A stretch of DNA of 64,000 bases from Hyphomicrobiaceae bacterium. GTDB taxonomy: Bacteria; Pseudomonadota; Alphaproteobacteria; Rhizobiales; Methyloligellaceae. The notes below the pieces were generated by a model, which made no database searches, had not been told where the DNA came from, and worked only from the letters and a program-made list of their open reading frames with translations. Below, one piece after another: positions 26,401-34,534 of the stretch (positions are counted from its first letter, which is position 1; each line of letters begins with the position of its first letter). The position numbers and the translations under genes are program-made. The stretch covers positions 372,001-436,000 of the forward strand of contig JACKJS010000001.1 of NCBI GenBank assembly GCA_020637815.1. Reading direction: 5' to 3'.

Positions 26401-26927
26401 TCACCGAAGATTGTATGGAGGGCTTCGACGCGATTTCGCGCAAGTTCCGCATTGCCGTCCGCGAAGGCGGTGTCCACCAGCCCTTCGGGTCCGCCGCTCA
26501 GCGCGATCAGGCCATCGGAGTGCTTTGAAAGTTCGTCGATGGAGACAAAGGCCTCACCGGATTCGGCAGCCGTGAAATAGGCGCGGCTGCTGAGTTTCAT
26601 GAGGTTGCCGTAGCCCGTTTCGTCCTTGGCCAGAAGTGCGAGACGTCCGTCGGCGGTGAGCGCATGCGTCTCGACCGTGGGACCTTCCTTGCCCGGCTTC
26701 TCGAATGTCACGCTGAGGGTGCAGCCGATGATGGGTTGAATTCCCGCCCCGGACAGGGCTTCGGAAAATTCGAGGGCGCCGAACAGATTGTTGGAGTCGG
26801 TGAGCGCTAGCGCCGGCGCACCGTCCGCTTTGGCCAATTCGACCAGCTTCGGAATCTTGAGCGCGCCCTCCAGCAAGGAATAGGCGGAGTGTACGCGAAG
26901 GTGCACGAAGGGTTGGCGTTCGCTCAT
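23469..26927 (-). CDS. dnaE: DNA polymerase III alpha subunit (DnaE1)
   Basis: Replicative polymerase of 1152 aa. An N-terminal PHP domain begins HLRVHSAYSLLEGA. The catalytic region contains GPGRGSGAGS at about 374-383 and the aspartate motif PDFDIDF at 415-421. A beta-clamp-binding QNDLF is at 924-928, and an OB-fold domain follows. The length and motifs identify DnaE1 rather than the shorter error-prone DnaE2. The frame opens 57 bases earlier, but AAGGA precedes ATG 26927 and the protein then starts at the conserved MSERQPFVHLR. lolD lies 177 bases upstream. Confidence 0.97.
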   Translation of the reverse strand: MSERQPFVHLRVHSAYSLLEGALKIPKLVELAKADGAPALALTDSNNLFGALEFSEALSGAGIQPIIGCTLSVTFEKPGKEGPTVETHALTADGRLALLAKDETGYGNLMKLSSRAYFTAAESGEAFVSIDELSKHSDGLIALSGGPEGLVDTAFADGNAELARNRVEALHTIFGDRFYIELQRHGLAQEKAVEQQLVQLAYERDIPLVATNEPFFAAASDFEAHDALICIAQGSYVAVDERRRLSPEHYFKPANEMRALFADLPEAIENTAEIARRCAYRPKKHSPILPAFLSGGEASGALAETEAGELKRQAEQGLKDRLAQDGTAPGHDEAAYRERLAFELEIITRMNYQGYFLIVSDFIKWTKAQGIPVGPGRGSGAGSLVAYALTITDLDPIRFGLLFERFLNPERVSMPDFDIDFCQDRRDEVIAYVRDRYGADRVAQIITFGKLQARAVLRDVGRVLQMPYGQVDRLCKLVPMNPANPVTLPQAIAGEPRLQEERDKEPIVAKLLDIGQRLEGLYRHASTHAAGVVIADRPLTELVPLYRDARAELPATQFNMKWAEGAGLVKFDFLGLKTLTVIDMAGKFLERVGTTIDPAKIPLDDTATYELIQRAETVGVFQLESQGMRDALRKLKPDRFEDIIAMVALYRPGPMDNIETFVNRKHGTEEIESLHPMIEPILAETYGVIIYQEQVMQIAQVLSGYSLGEADLLRRAMGKKIKAEMDKQRKRFVEGAVANGVDKGRAEYIFELVAKFAGYGFNKSHAAAYALIAYQTAYLKANHPTEFVAASMTLDMGNADKLNSFAQEARRLSIQLEQPSVNHSEVGFVPHGNTIRYSLAALKNVGRPAVESIVAERAANGPFADISDFARRLNPRHVNKRALETLATAGAFDDLGIDRATALENVDRMILAGNSALEAKAGGQNDLFLSGGNAAPPPIELRPASPWLPTDRLSKEFEAVGFFLTGHPLDDYRDVLDSLGAETWTAFSAKAQMRHVVGKLAGTVLSARERKGKSGNPYAFVAFSDATGQFEAVIFSEALIAARALLEPGSVVLLDVEAEAEGETVRVRIQGISSLDNTAEERSSGMKVTVDDPQAISALAERIGGGGQGTFRIVLRVDGKEVEFDLPQGIDSTPRQRSALKLVEGVREVSVL

Positions 26928-27104
26928 TGTCGTCCTTGGAGCGGCGGTCTCGATCTGGCTCTTACCCTCCAAGATTCGCCGCAAGATATCGACGTGGCGT
27001 CCGAAGATGTCCCCGCTATTCCGGTTCCCCTTCGAGGTTCGTTCCCCGGCTCTCGAAGTATATGTTCTTCTTATGTTCCCATCAAGGGAGTGCTGGACCC
27101 GCGC

Positions 27105-27824
27105 CTAGATCGTGGCTGCCACCACGGCGACCTCTTCCTCGACGAGGAGGCCTTCGGTCAGGCGCAAGGTCCGGTCCATGCGCGCCGCGAGATCCAGATT
27201 GTGGGTTGCGAGGACGGCGGCGACCCCTTCCTCGCGCACGAGCCGCAGCAGCTCATCGAACACCTTGTCGGCGGTGTGCGGATCCAGATTGCCGGTCGGT
27301 TCGTCCGCGAGCAGAATCTTGGGCTGGTTCGCGACGGCGCGGGCAATGGCGACACGCTGCTGCTCGCCGCCGGACAGCTCAGCCGGGCGATGGTCCCAGC
27401 GATCCTCTAGGCCGAGCGGCTCCAGAAGCCTTTTGGCCCGCGCTCTCGCGTCACTCTTGGTCCGGCCAAGCACAAGCTGAGGAAGCATCACGTTCTCCAA
27501 GGCGGAAAATTCCGGCAGGAGGTGATGGAATTGATAGACGAAGCCCACTTCCATGCGGCGGATGCGAGTCCGCTCGCTGTCGCCAAGCGAGCCGCAGTCG
27601 CGGCCGTTGATGACGACGCGTCCCGCATCGGGCTTTTCGAGGAGACCCGCGATATGCAGGAGGGTCGATTTGCCCGCGCCCGAAGGGCCGAGTAGTGCGA
27701 CCGTCTCGCCCGGATAGAAGGTTGCGGAAGCCCTTGTCAGGACATCGATCCGGCGGTCCCCTTGTACGAAGGCTCGCTCGAGATCCTCAAGCCGCAATGC
27801 GGTCGTTCTTTCGCTCGCGTCCAC
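27105..27824 (-). CDS. lolD: Lipoprotein-releasing system ATP-binding protein LolD
   Basis: ATPase of the Lol ABC exporter that extracts lipoproteins from the inner membrane. The 239-aa subunit has Walker A GPSGAGKST at 46-54, the signature LSGGEQQR at 150-157, and Walker B LLADEP at 171-176. It begins 8 bases after the stop of the permease gene, so both are one transcription unit. FtsE-like and MacB-like ATPases share these motifs; the permease partner decides the call. Confidence 0.94.
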   Translation of the reverse strand: MDASERTTALRLEDLERAFVQGDRRIDVLTRASATFYPGETVALLGPSGAGKSTLLHIAGLLEKPDAGRVVINGRDCGSLGDSERTRIRRMEVGFVYQFHHLLPEFSALENVMLPQLVLGRTKSDARARAKRLLEPLGLEDRWDHRPAELSGGEQQRVAIARAVANQPKILLADEPTGNLDPHTADKVFDELLRLVREEGVAAVLATHNLDLAARMDRTLRLTEGLLVEEEVAVVAATI

Positions 27825-27832
27825 GTTGCCCC

Positions 27833-29134
27833 CTACTCGTAGCGCAGCGCTTCGACCGGATCCAAGCGCGAAGCCCGCCAGGCCGGATAAACCGAAGCGA
27901 GGACGGACAGGCTGAGCGCCATGACCACGACGGAGATCGTTTCGTTGGGGTTCATCTCAGCAGGCAGTTCGGAGAGATAATAGAGCTCGGCGGGGAAGAG
28001 TTCGGTGTCCGTGAGCCAGGAGATGAACCAGCGGATATGATCGATGTTCAGACAGACCAAGACGCCGAGGGCGAGCCCCGCCAGCGTCCCGGTGACGCCG
28101 ATCGTGGCGCCCGCGATGAGGAAGACGCGCATCACGGCGCCGCGTGTCGCGCCCATCGTCCTCAGGATGGCGATGTCGCGCGCTTTATCCTTCACCAGCA
28201 TCTTGAGACCGGAGATGATGTTGAGCGCCGCCACCAAGACAATCAGTGTCAGAATTAAGAACATCACATTGCGTTCGACCTGCAGGGCCGAGAAGAAGGT
28301 GGCGTTGCGCTGCCGCCAGTCAGTGACGTAGATCGTTTTGCCGCCCGCCTTCACGATCTTCGGCGCTAGGTCGGCGACTTCGTCGGGCGATTTCAGCACG
28401 ACTTCCAGGACCGTCACCGAGTCCGGCTGATTGAAATAGAGCTGCGCCTCCTTCAGCGGCATGAACATGATGCTCGAATCGTATTCCGACATGCCGATCT
28501 CAAAGATCGCCACCACGGGGTAGCGTTTGATGCGCGGCGCCGTGCCGAGAGGCGTCGAGGCTCCGCGCGGTGTCAAGATCGAGACGCTGTCGCCGACCTT
28601 GACGTTCAGAGCATTCGCCATGCGGCTACCAATGGCGACGCCGGGGTTTTTGTCGAAGCCGTCGAGCGTGCCGAAATGCACGTGGCGCGAAATCGACCGA
28701 AGGCTCTTCAAGTCCTTCTCGCGCAGGCCGCGAACGAGCGCGCCGGTGGACCCGAGCGGCGTCGAGACGAGCACTTGGCCCTCCACGAGCGGGAGTGCGT
28801 GTTTCACGTCCTCGACCGCGGCGACCCGCTTGGCGACGGCGTCGTAGTCGGTGAATTGGCCGAGGCTATGCACGACGACGTGGCCGTTCAGCCCAAGCAT
28901 CTTGTCGAAGAGTTCCTGGCGAAAGCCGTTCATGACCGCCATCACGATGATGAGGGTCGCGACCCCAAGCATGATGCCGAAGAAGGAGAATCCGGCGATG
29001 ACCGAGATGAAGCCTTCCTTCCGGCGGGCGCGCAGATAGCGCAGTGCCACAAGCCATTCGAATGGCGCGAAGGCACGTGTCGTCATCCGGGTCCTCTGCT
29101 CCGATGGTCCGGCTATGCTCTCGCTTACGCTCAT
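27833..29134 (-). CDS. lolC: Lipoprotein-releasing ABC transporter permease (LolC/LolE family)
   Basis: Inner-membrane subunit of the Lol exporter. The 433-aa sequence has one N-terminal helix (about 40-70, AGFSFFGIMLGVATLIIVMA), a large periplasmic MacB-like domain to about 270, and three C-terminal helices with a FtsX-type region. Alphaproteobacteria usually have one such permease that acts as a dimer, and only one is present here. ATG 29134 overlaps the proS stop by four bases. ATG 29086, preceded by GAGGAC, would drop 16 residues and is an equally plausible start. Confidence 0.93.
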   Translation of the reverse strand: MSVSESIAGPSEQRTRMTTRAFAPFEWLVALRYLRARRKEGFISVIAGFSFFGIMLGVATLIIVMAVMNGFRQELFDKMLGLNGHVVVHSLGQFTDYDAVAKRVAAVEDVKHALPLVEGQVLVSTPLGSTGALVRGLREKDLKSLRSISRHVHFGTLDGFDKNPGVAIGSRMANALNVKVGDSVSILTPRGASTPLGTAPRIKRYPVVAIFEIGMSEYDSSIMFMPLKEAQLYFNQPDSVTVLEVVLKSPDEVADLAPKIVKAGGKTIYVTDWRQRNATFFSALQVERNVMFLILTLIVLVAALNIISGLKMLVKDKARDIAILRTMGATRGAVMRVFLIAGATIGVTGTLAGLALGVLVCLNIDHIRWFISWLTDTELFPAELYYLSELPAEMNPNETISVVVMALSLSVLASVYPAWRASRLDPVEALRYE

Positions 29135-30480
29135 GCGTCTTCCTTGGCGCGGCCCGCGGCAGCGGCGGTCAGCATACTCAACGCCGAGTCGAAGGTCAGA
29201 CTATGGCGCTCACCCGTCGCCCGTTCTTTTAGTTCGACCTCTCCGGCCTTCAGGCTCTTCGGTCCGACGATGAGCTGCCAGGGTAGTCCGATCAAATCCA
29301 TAGCGGCGAATTTCGCGCCCGCGCGGTCGTCCCTGTCATCATAGAGCACGTCGAGGCCCGCCTGCTGAAGGCGCGCGTAGAATGTTTCGCATGCCGCGTC
29401 GGTATCGGTGTCGCCCGCCTTGAGATTGATCAGGCCGACATCGAACGGCGCGACCGATTGCGGCCAGATAATACCAGCGTCGTCGTGCGAGGCTTCGATG
29501 ATCGCCCCAACCAACCGCGTCACGCCGACGCCATAGGATCCCATCTCGACCGGGATCAGCTCGCCGTCGGGACCCTGGACTTTCGCGCCCATGGGCTCGG
29601 AGTATTTGGTGCCGAAGAAGAAGATGTGGCCGACCTCGATGCCGCGCGCGGTCACCCGGTCCGTTTCCGCGACCTCCGCTTCGAAGCGGGCGACGTCGTG
29701 CATTTCCGAGGTCGCCGCGTATTTGCCGGTCCAGGACTGGACCAGCGGCGCCAGATCGGCGTCGTAGTCCAGATCCGCGCCGGGGGCCTCCATCGAGAGA
29801 TAGTCCTTGTGGCAATACACCTCACTCTCGCCGGTGTCGGCGAGGATGATGAACTCGTGCGAGAGGTCGCCGCCGATCGGGCCGGTTTCGGCCGCCATCG
29901 GAATGGACTTCAGTCCCATGCGCGCGAAGGTCCGCAAGTACGCAACGAACATGCGGTTATAAGATCTACGCGCCCCTTCCTGCGTCAGGTCGAAGGAGTA
30001 GGAATCCTTCATCAGGAATTCGCGGCCGCGCATGACGCCGAACCGCGGCCGGATCTCGTCCCGGAACTTCCATTGAATATGATAGAGGATGCGCGGCAGA
30101 TCCTTGTAGGACTTGACCCCGTCGCGGAAGATCGCGGTGATCAGCTCCTCGTTGGTGGGCCCGTAGAGCATGTCGCGCTCGTGCCGGTCCTGAATGCGCA
30201 GCATCTCCTTGCCGTAATCGTCGTAGCGTCCACTTTCGCGCCACAGGTCGGCGGATTGGATCGTCGGCATCAGGAGTTCCAGTGCCCCGGCCCTATCTTG
30301 TTCCTCGCGGACGATCTGCTCGATCTTACGCAAGACCCGATGTCCCAACGGCAGCCAGCTGTAGATGCCGGCGCTCGATTGACGGATCATACCGGCGCGA
30401 AGCATTAGCCGGTGGGATACGATTTCCGCTTCCTTGGGATCGTCGCGCAGGATTGGGAGAAAAAAGCGGCTGAGGCGCAT
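29131..30480 (-). CDS. proS: Proline--tRNA ligase, short alphaproteobacterial type
   Basis: Class II synthetase charging tRNA-Pro. At 449 aa it lacks the inserted editing domain of E. coli ProS (about 570 aa), which is normal for alphaproteobacteria. Motif 2 and 3 regions are seen as FRDEIRPRFGVMRGREFLMKD, read as two pieces, and GSYGVGVTRLVGA. A C-terminal anticodon-binding domain follows from about 340. The gene is first in the proS-lolC-lolD-dnaE run and is preceded by a long noncoding stretch. Confidence 0.96.
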   Translation of the reverse strand: MRLSRFFLPILRDDPKEAEIVSHRLMLRAGMIRQSSAGIYSWLPLGHRVLRKIEQIVREEQDRAGALELLMPTIQSADLWRESGRYDDYGKEMLRIQDRHERDMLYGPTNEELITAIFRDGVKSYKDLPRILYHIQWKFRDEIRPRFGVMRGREFLMKDSYSFDLTQEGARRSYNRMFVAYLRTFARMGLKSIPMAAETGPIGGDLSHEFIILADTGESEVYCHKDYLSMEAPGADLDYDADLAPLVQSWTGKYAATSEMHDVARFEAEVAETDRVTARGIEVGHIFFFGTKYSEPMGAKVQGPDGELIPVEMGSYGVGVTRLVGAIIEASHDDAGIIWPQSVAPFDVGLINLKAGDTDTDAACETFYARLQQAGLDVLYDDRDDRAGAKFAAMDLIGLPWQLIVGPKSLKAGEVELKERATGERHSLTFDSALSMLTAAAAGRAKEDA

Positions 30481-31130
30481 CGTTATGCTCTGACGGCGTT
30501 GTTATGGACGTTGTTGACCGCCGGCGGCCGCCGGTCTTGCTATCGGCCCGTCCGAGGCAGTCGCGGCACCGAAAGGCACCTTGAAGGCGCTAATAGCCAA
30601 GTTCGACCACCGAGGCAATCGAGGCTGCAAACCTTTGGTGGCTATGAGAGACGAATCTCCCGGGCGCTTGGCGTGTCTCGGGCGTCGAATGTGGTGCCCG
30701 CGCGGCTACGTCGTCATGAAGCGCGAATTCGTGCCGCAAAGTTAGTCATTTGCAGATTATGCCGTACGAAGCGGCAGGTTTTGCCGAGCTTTCCATTGGG
30801 TTTCGTGATTTCCTTCAATCATACGGAGGATTTGATAGAGCTTTCCGAGCAAATGTGCGTCGAGGCGTCACAATCATGGTGACAATTTGGCGCAAGCGGG
30901 CTAGTGTCCGCCCCACAACGCAACACCGTTTTGCGCCGCGATCGGCCTTTACGGCGAGGTGTTGAGAGATTGGACACACGGTCGAAGACCGGATTCGGTC
31001 CAAGTCTTGGGAGGAAAAACTCCAGGCGCGCACATCTGCTCAATTGATAAGCGCAGCCGCTTTTCCGCCTAGCTCAAGATCCGAAAGGACATGGGCTGTC
31101 CCGGCGGCGAAGAGATGGAGTAATAATCTA
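30481..31130. other. 650-base stretch without a convincing gene
   Basis: The longest gap in the window. Open frames here (for example 30750-30965 and 30815-31033) have no recognisable protein features. It must hold the proS promoter on the minus strand. On the plus strand a GTGACA/CTAGTG pair at about 30881-30907 could be a weak promoter. Downstream are small stems such as GGTC-GAA-GACC near 30984, and GGGAGG followed by AAAAA and CTCC near 31010. Together with the terminator at 31131-31164 this would make an RNA of roughly 250 bases. I recognise no known RNA family, and the sequence may simply be decayed. Confidence 0.3.
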
Positions 31131-31164
31131 AAAAGCAAGGTCTTCACAGACCTTGCTTTTTTTT
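31131..31164. terminator. Strong bidirectional intrinsic terminator
   Basis: Perfect 13-bp stem (31131-31143 with 31148-31160) and a TCAC loop. On the plus strand eight T follow or belong to the stem end; on the minus strand the stem ends in five T. It starts 15 bases after the stop of the DUF1467 gene, so its clearest job is to end the birA-rnj-mce-DUF1467 transcript. The stronger T-run is on the plus strand, where no gene is visible upstream. Confidence 0.88.
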
Positions 31165-31178
31165 GTCCGGCGCTGGGC

Positions 31179-31466
31179 TCAATGTGCCTCTTGGACGGGC
31201 TCGTAGTCCGGCAAGAACGGTATGTCGTCGAGTGTGATCACGTGGTGGACCATGATCGCATAGACGCCGGCGAAGACGATCGCGGATACGATTGTCGTCG
31301 CGATGACCTTCGGAATCAGCCGTGGCTTGTACGGCGCGCTATCGGCGAACCCAGTGTTGGTGTCCTCCCCGACTTCTTCCGAAGTGCGCACGCCCCACGG
31401 CAATACGGCGAACAGCAACACCCACCAAATCACGAAGTAGATTGCTATGGCGAAAGCAATGCTCAT
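31179..31466 (-). CDS. DUF1467-family small membrane protein
   Basis: A 95-aa protein with two membrane helices, about residues 4-24 and 54-76, joined by a polar loop that contains PYKPRLIPK. I recognise it as the DUF1467 family, which is conserved in alphaproteobacteria next to methylmalonyl-CoA epimerase and RNase J genes. Its function is unknown. It starts 3 bases after the epimerase stop and is the last gene of the run before the terminator. Confidence 0.85.
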   Translation of the reverse strand: MSIAFAIAIYFVIWWVLLFAVLPWGVRTSEEVGEDTNTGFADSAPYKPRLIPKVIATTIVSAIVFAGVYAIMVHHVITLDDIPFLPDYEPVQEAH

Positions 31467-31469
31467 GGC

Positions 31470-31874
31470 CTAGGCCTCTTCGAGTTCGACCAGCGTCCCG
31501 CAGAAATCCTTCGGGTGCAGAAAGAGAACCGGCTTGCCGTGAGCGCCGATCTTAGGCTCTCCGTTGCCCAGCACGCGGGCGCCGTCCTTCATGAGCTGGT
31601 CGCGGGCGGCCATGATGTCCGGCACTTCGTAGCAGATGTGATGGATGCCGCCGTTCGGGTTGCGCTCGAGGAACGCGGAGATCGGGGACTTGTCGCCGAG
31701 AACGCCCAGAAGTTCGACTTTGGTGTTCGGAAGCTCGATGAAAACGGTGCGCACGCCATGCTCCGGCTGATCCTCTTCCGGAGAGACCGTGGCGCCGAGC
31801 GTATCGCGATAGACGGCGGTGGCGGCGGTCAGGTCCGGGACGACAATGGCGACATGGTTCAAACGGCCAATCAT
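31470..31874 (-). CDS. mce: Methylmalonyl-CoA epimerase
   Basis: Interconverts the R and S forms of methylmalonyl-CoA so that propionyl-CoA carbon can enter succinyl-CoA; in some methylotrophs the same reaction serves the ethylmalonyl-CoA pathway. The 134-aa protein is a glyoxalase/VOC fold. The probable metal ligands are His7, Glu54, a His in GIHHICYEV (78 or 79) and Glu130 in LVELEEA. The mutase and carboxylase are not in the window. It sits between rnj and the DUF1467 gene. Confidence 0.92.
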   Translation of the reverse strand: MIGRLNHVAIVVPDLTAATAVYRDTLGATVSPEEDQPEHGVRTVFIELPNTKVELLGVLGDKSPISAFLERNPNGGIHHICYEVPDIMAARDQLMKDGARVLGNGEPKIGAHGKPVLFLHPKDFCGTLVELEEA

Positions 31875-31964
31875 ACGTTTTTGCTCCAGGTTCGAGACGA
31901 CTTGCCGGGCGACATGTCAGTCTAGGCGGAAATTGCGGCGCTCAAGGGCCTCTTTTTGCGGCGG

Positions 31965-33653
31965 CTAGAGCACCGTCGTCAACACGGTGCACACGGGCTT
32001 CTTGCCCCAAGCCTGATTGAGAGCGGCCCGGACCCCACGCCGCACCGCCTCGGACACGAGGCGCGGGTCCTTACGGCGCGGTCGCGGGATGCTCTCCACG
32101 GTTCCGATGGCTGCCTCCCGGGCGATTTCCGCGAGGGGAACGCCGTCATTGTCTTCCTCGGGAAGGCCGGTCAGCGACACTTCGGGATCGGCCACCAGCT
32201 CGCCCTTCCTTGTCAGCACCAAGGATATGGCGGCCAGCCCCGCGAAGGAAAGTTTGCGGCGCTCGCGCACCTGGCCTTCATCGGCGGAGGTTAGGATATA
32301 GCCGTCGCGATAGAGCCGTCCCACGGGCACATCGTCCACGATCGCGGCGGGCCGTGGCAAAAGCTGCACCATCGTGCCGTTGCGGGCCCGGATGACCGTC
32401 TTGATCCCAAGATCCTCGGCGAACTCCGCATGGGCTTCCAAATGCCGCCCTTCGCCGTGCATCGGCACCGCGACGCTCGGCTTGACCCACTCGTAGAGCC
32501 GTTGGAGTTCGCCGCGGCGCGGGTGTCCCGATACGTGCACCAGTGCATCCTGGTCCGTCAGGATTTCGATGCCTTCGTCCGACAAGGCGTTCTGCACCCG
32601 TCCGACCGCCTTTTCGTTTCCCGGAATGGTACGCGAGGAGAAGATCACCCAGTCGCCGGGTTTGAGCGCGACATGCGGATGCTCGCCAGCGGCGATGCGC
32701 GCCATGGCCGCGCGCGGTTCGCCCTGACTTCCCGTGCAAAGCGCGACGACCTTGTCTCGCGGCAATTGCGCGAAGGCCGTTTCTTGATGAAAGCGCAACT
32801 CTGGATCGAGATAGCCCGTGGCCTGGGCGGCCTCGATGACCCGGTACATCGCCCGTCCGACGACCATCAGCTCGCGCCCCGCCGCGTGGGCGGCCTTCGC
32901 CACGGAACCCAGCCGGGCGACATTGGACGCAAAGGTGGTGACGGCTACGCAGGCGGGCGCCTGCTTGACGAGCTTTACTAGGTTCTCGCCCACTTCCGCC
33001 TCGGAGGGCGAAATGCCGTCACGGATCGCGTTGGTCGAGTCGCAGATCAGCACGTCGACGCCTTCGCGGCCGATCTCGCGCAGCCGTTTTTCGTCGGTGG
33101 GTGCGCTGGTCAGTGGTGTCTCGTCGAGCTTCCAATCGCCCGTGTGGAGCACAGTGCCCAGCGGCGTCCGGATCGCGAGCGCCGCCGGTTCCGGGATCGA
33201 GTGGGACATGGAGATAAACTCCACGTCGAAGGGACCGATTTGCCGCCGCGCGCCGAATGAGACGACCTCGAGCGGCAGGTCGTCGTCGTCCATCCGGAAT
33301 TCGGAGAGCTTGCCGCGCAGCATTTCCGCCGTGAACGGCGTCGCATAGATCGGAACGCGTCCGATCAGCGGCCAAAGATCGGGGATGGCGCCGTAATGAT
33401 CTTCATGGGCATGGGTGAGGACGAGGCCGACGATGTTGTGGCGCTCTTCTTCAAGGAAGCGGATATCCGGAAGAACGACATCGATGCCGGGTTCGTACTC
33501 GCCGCCGAAGGTGACGCCCATGTCGACGATCAACCACGTATACGCCCCTTCCCGGCCATAGCCGTACAGATAGAGGTTCATGCCGATCTCGCCGATGCCG
33601 CCGAGCGGTACGAAGACGAGCGCGTTTTTGGTTCGGGCGTTTGTTCCGGCCAT
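31965..33653 (-). CDS. rnj: Ribonuclease J
   Basis: Metallo-beta-lactamase/beta-CASP ribonuclease with 5'-to-3' exonuclease and endonuclease activity, involved in rRNA maturation and mRNA decay. The 562-aa sequence has the zinc motif HAHEDH at 81-86, further ligands in SMSHSIPE and HTGDW, and the beta-CASP motif HVSGHP. The frame is open upstream into birA, but ATG 33653, 4 bases after the birA stop, gives the normal N-terminus (NALVFVPLGGIGEIGMN). Confidence 0.96.
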   Translation of the reverse strand: MAGTNARTKNALVFVPLGGIGEIGMNLYLYGYGREGAYTWLIVDMGVTFGGEYEPGIDVVLPDIRFLEEERHNIVGLVLTHAHEDHYGAIPDLWPLIGRVPIYATPFTAEMLRGKLSEFRMDDDDLPLEVVSFGARRQIGPFDVEFISMSHSIPEPAALAIRTPLGTVLHTGDWKLDETPLTSAPTDEKRLREIGREGVDVLICDSTNAIRDGISPSEAEVGENLVKLVKQAPACVAVTTFASNVARLGSVAKAAHAAGRELMVVGRAMYRVIEAAQATGYLDPELRFHQETAFAQLPRDKVVALCTGSQGEPRAAMARIAAGEHPHVALKPGDWVIFSSRTIPGNEKAVGRVQNALSDEGIEILTDQDALVHVSGHPRRGELQRLYEWVKPSVAVPMHGEGRHLEAHAEFAEDLGIKTVIRARNGTMVQLLPRPAAIVDDVPVGRLYRDGYILTSADEGQVRERRKLSFAGLAAISLVLTRKGELVADPEVSLTGLPEEDNDGVPLAEIAREAAIGTVESIPRPRRKDPRLVSEAVRRGVRAALNQAWGKKPVCTVLTTVL

Positions 33654-33657
33654 GGCG

Positions 33658-34431
33658 TCAGGCCGCGAAGAACACATCGCCGGCGGTGACGGTCCGCTCG
33701 CCGCTGTCCGTCTCGATACGAAGCGCGCCGTCGAGATCGAGCCCGGCATAGCTGCCTTCGATCTGCGTGGCGCCGACACGGACAACGAGCTTTCGTCCCT
33801 TGGGTCCAGCGCGGTCTAGCCAAGCGCGGCGTATGGTCGGGAACGTGGCGCCCTCGTCCCAGCGGTTGAGCCATTCATGCGTCGTCGCGGCGAGCACCTC
33901 CAGAGCCTTGGCGGGTGGGATCGCAAGTCCATAAGCGTCGAGGCTGACCGCCGGCACCGGCAAGTTCTCCGGGTGAGTGGCAAGGTTGATGCCCGTGCCA
34001 ATGACGACCACGGAGCGTCTGTCGTTTGGCGAGCCAAGATTTTCGAGCAGCATTCCGGCGATCTTCTCCTCGTCCAAAAGGACGTCGTTCGGCCATTTCA
34101 ATAGAAGCTTTGAACGGCCCTCATAAGCGATCAGCTTGGAGATCGTCTCGTAGGTGATGATCCCGGCGACGAGCGCGAGCTGACTGGCCGTTTGCAGCGG
34201 GCAATTGAGCCTCACGAGAAGACTTGCGAACAAATTGCCGACCTGCGACGTCCACTGCCGGCCTGCGCGCCCTCTGCCCTTGGACTGTCGCGCCGACCAG
34301 ATCCACAACGGGCCGGGTTCGCCCATATCCGCACGCCGCTTGGCTTCGGCGTTGGTGGAATCGACCGTATCCAGCTGTACAAGCCGGTAGCCGGCGGGGA
34401 GCTTCGGAGTGGTGCGCGTGAACTGGTTCAT
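33658..34431 (-). CDS. birA: Biotin--[acetyl-CoA-carboxylase] ligase, monofunctional
   Basis: Makes biotinyl-AMP and attaches biotin to carboxylase carrier domains. The 257-aa protein has the adenylate-binding GRGRAGR at 52-58, the catalytic KWPND at 112-116 and a short C-terminal SH3-like domain. It lacks the N-terminal DNA-binding domain of E. coli BirA, so it cannot act as the bio operon repressor. The frame extends 63 bases further, but ATG 34431 gives the conserved start. It lies just downstream of nuoN. Confidence 0.93.
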   Translation of the reverse strand: MNQFTRTTPKLPAGYRLVQLDTVDSTNAEAKRRADMGEPGPLWIWSARQSKGRGRAGRQWTSQVGNLFASLLVRLNCPLQTASQLALVAGIITYETISKLIAYEGRSKLLLKWPNDVLLDEEKIAGMLLENLGSPNDRRSVVVIGTGINLATHPENLPVPAVSLDAYGLAIPPAKALEVLAATTHEWLNRWDEGATFPTIRRAWLDRAGPKGRKLVVRVGATQIEGSYAGLDLDGALRIETDSGERTVTAGDVFFAA

Positions 34432-34534
34432 TCGGCAGGCGGTAGGTATCCACGAGGCGGCACGTCGTAAACGGCTGCGGCGTTCGTAGCACACTCCGCA
34501 CGACAGGGCGATGGGCCGGACCGGCCCTCAAAAC

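Noticed and set aside
30412..30882. 156-codon plus-strand frame in the gap before proS
   Set aside because: It overlaps the proS start, has mixed composition and no recognisable features.
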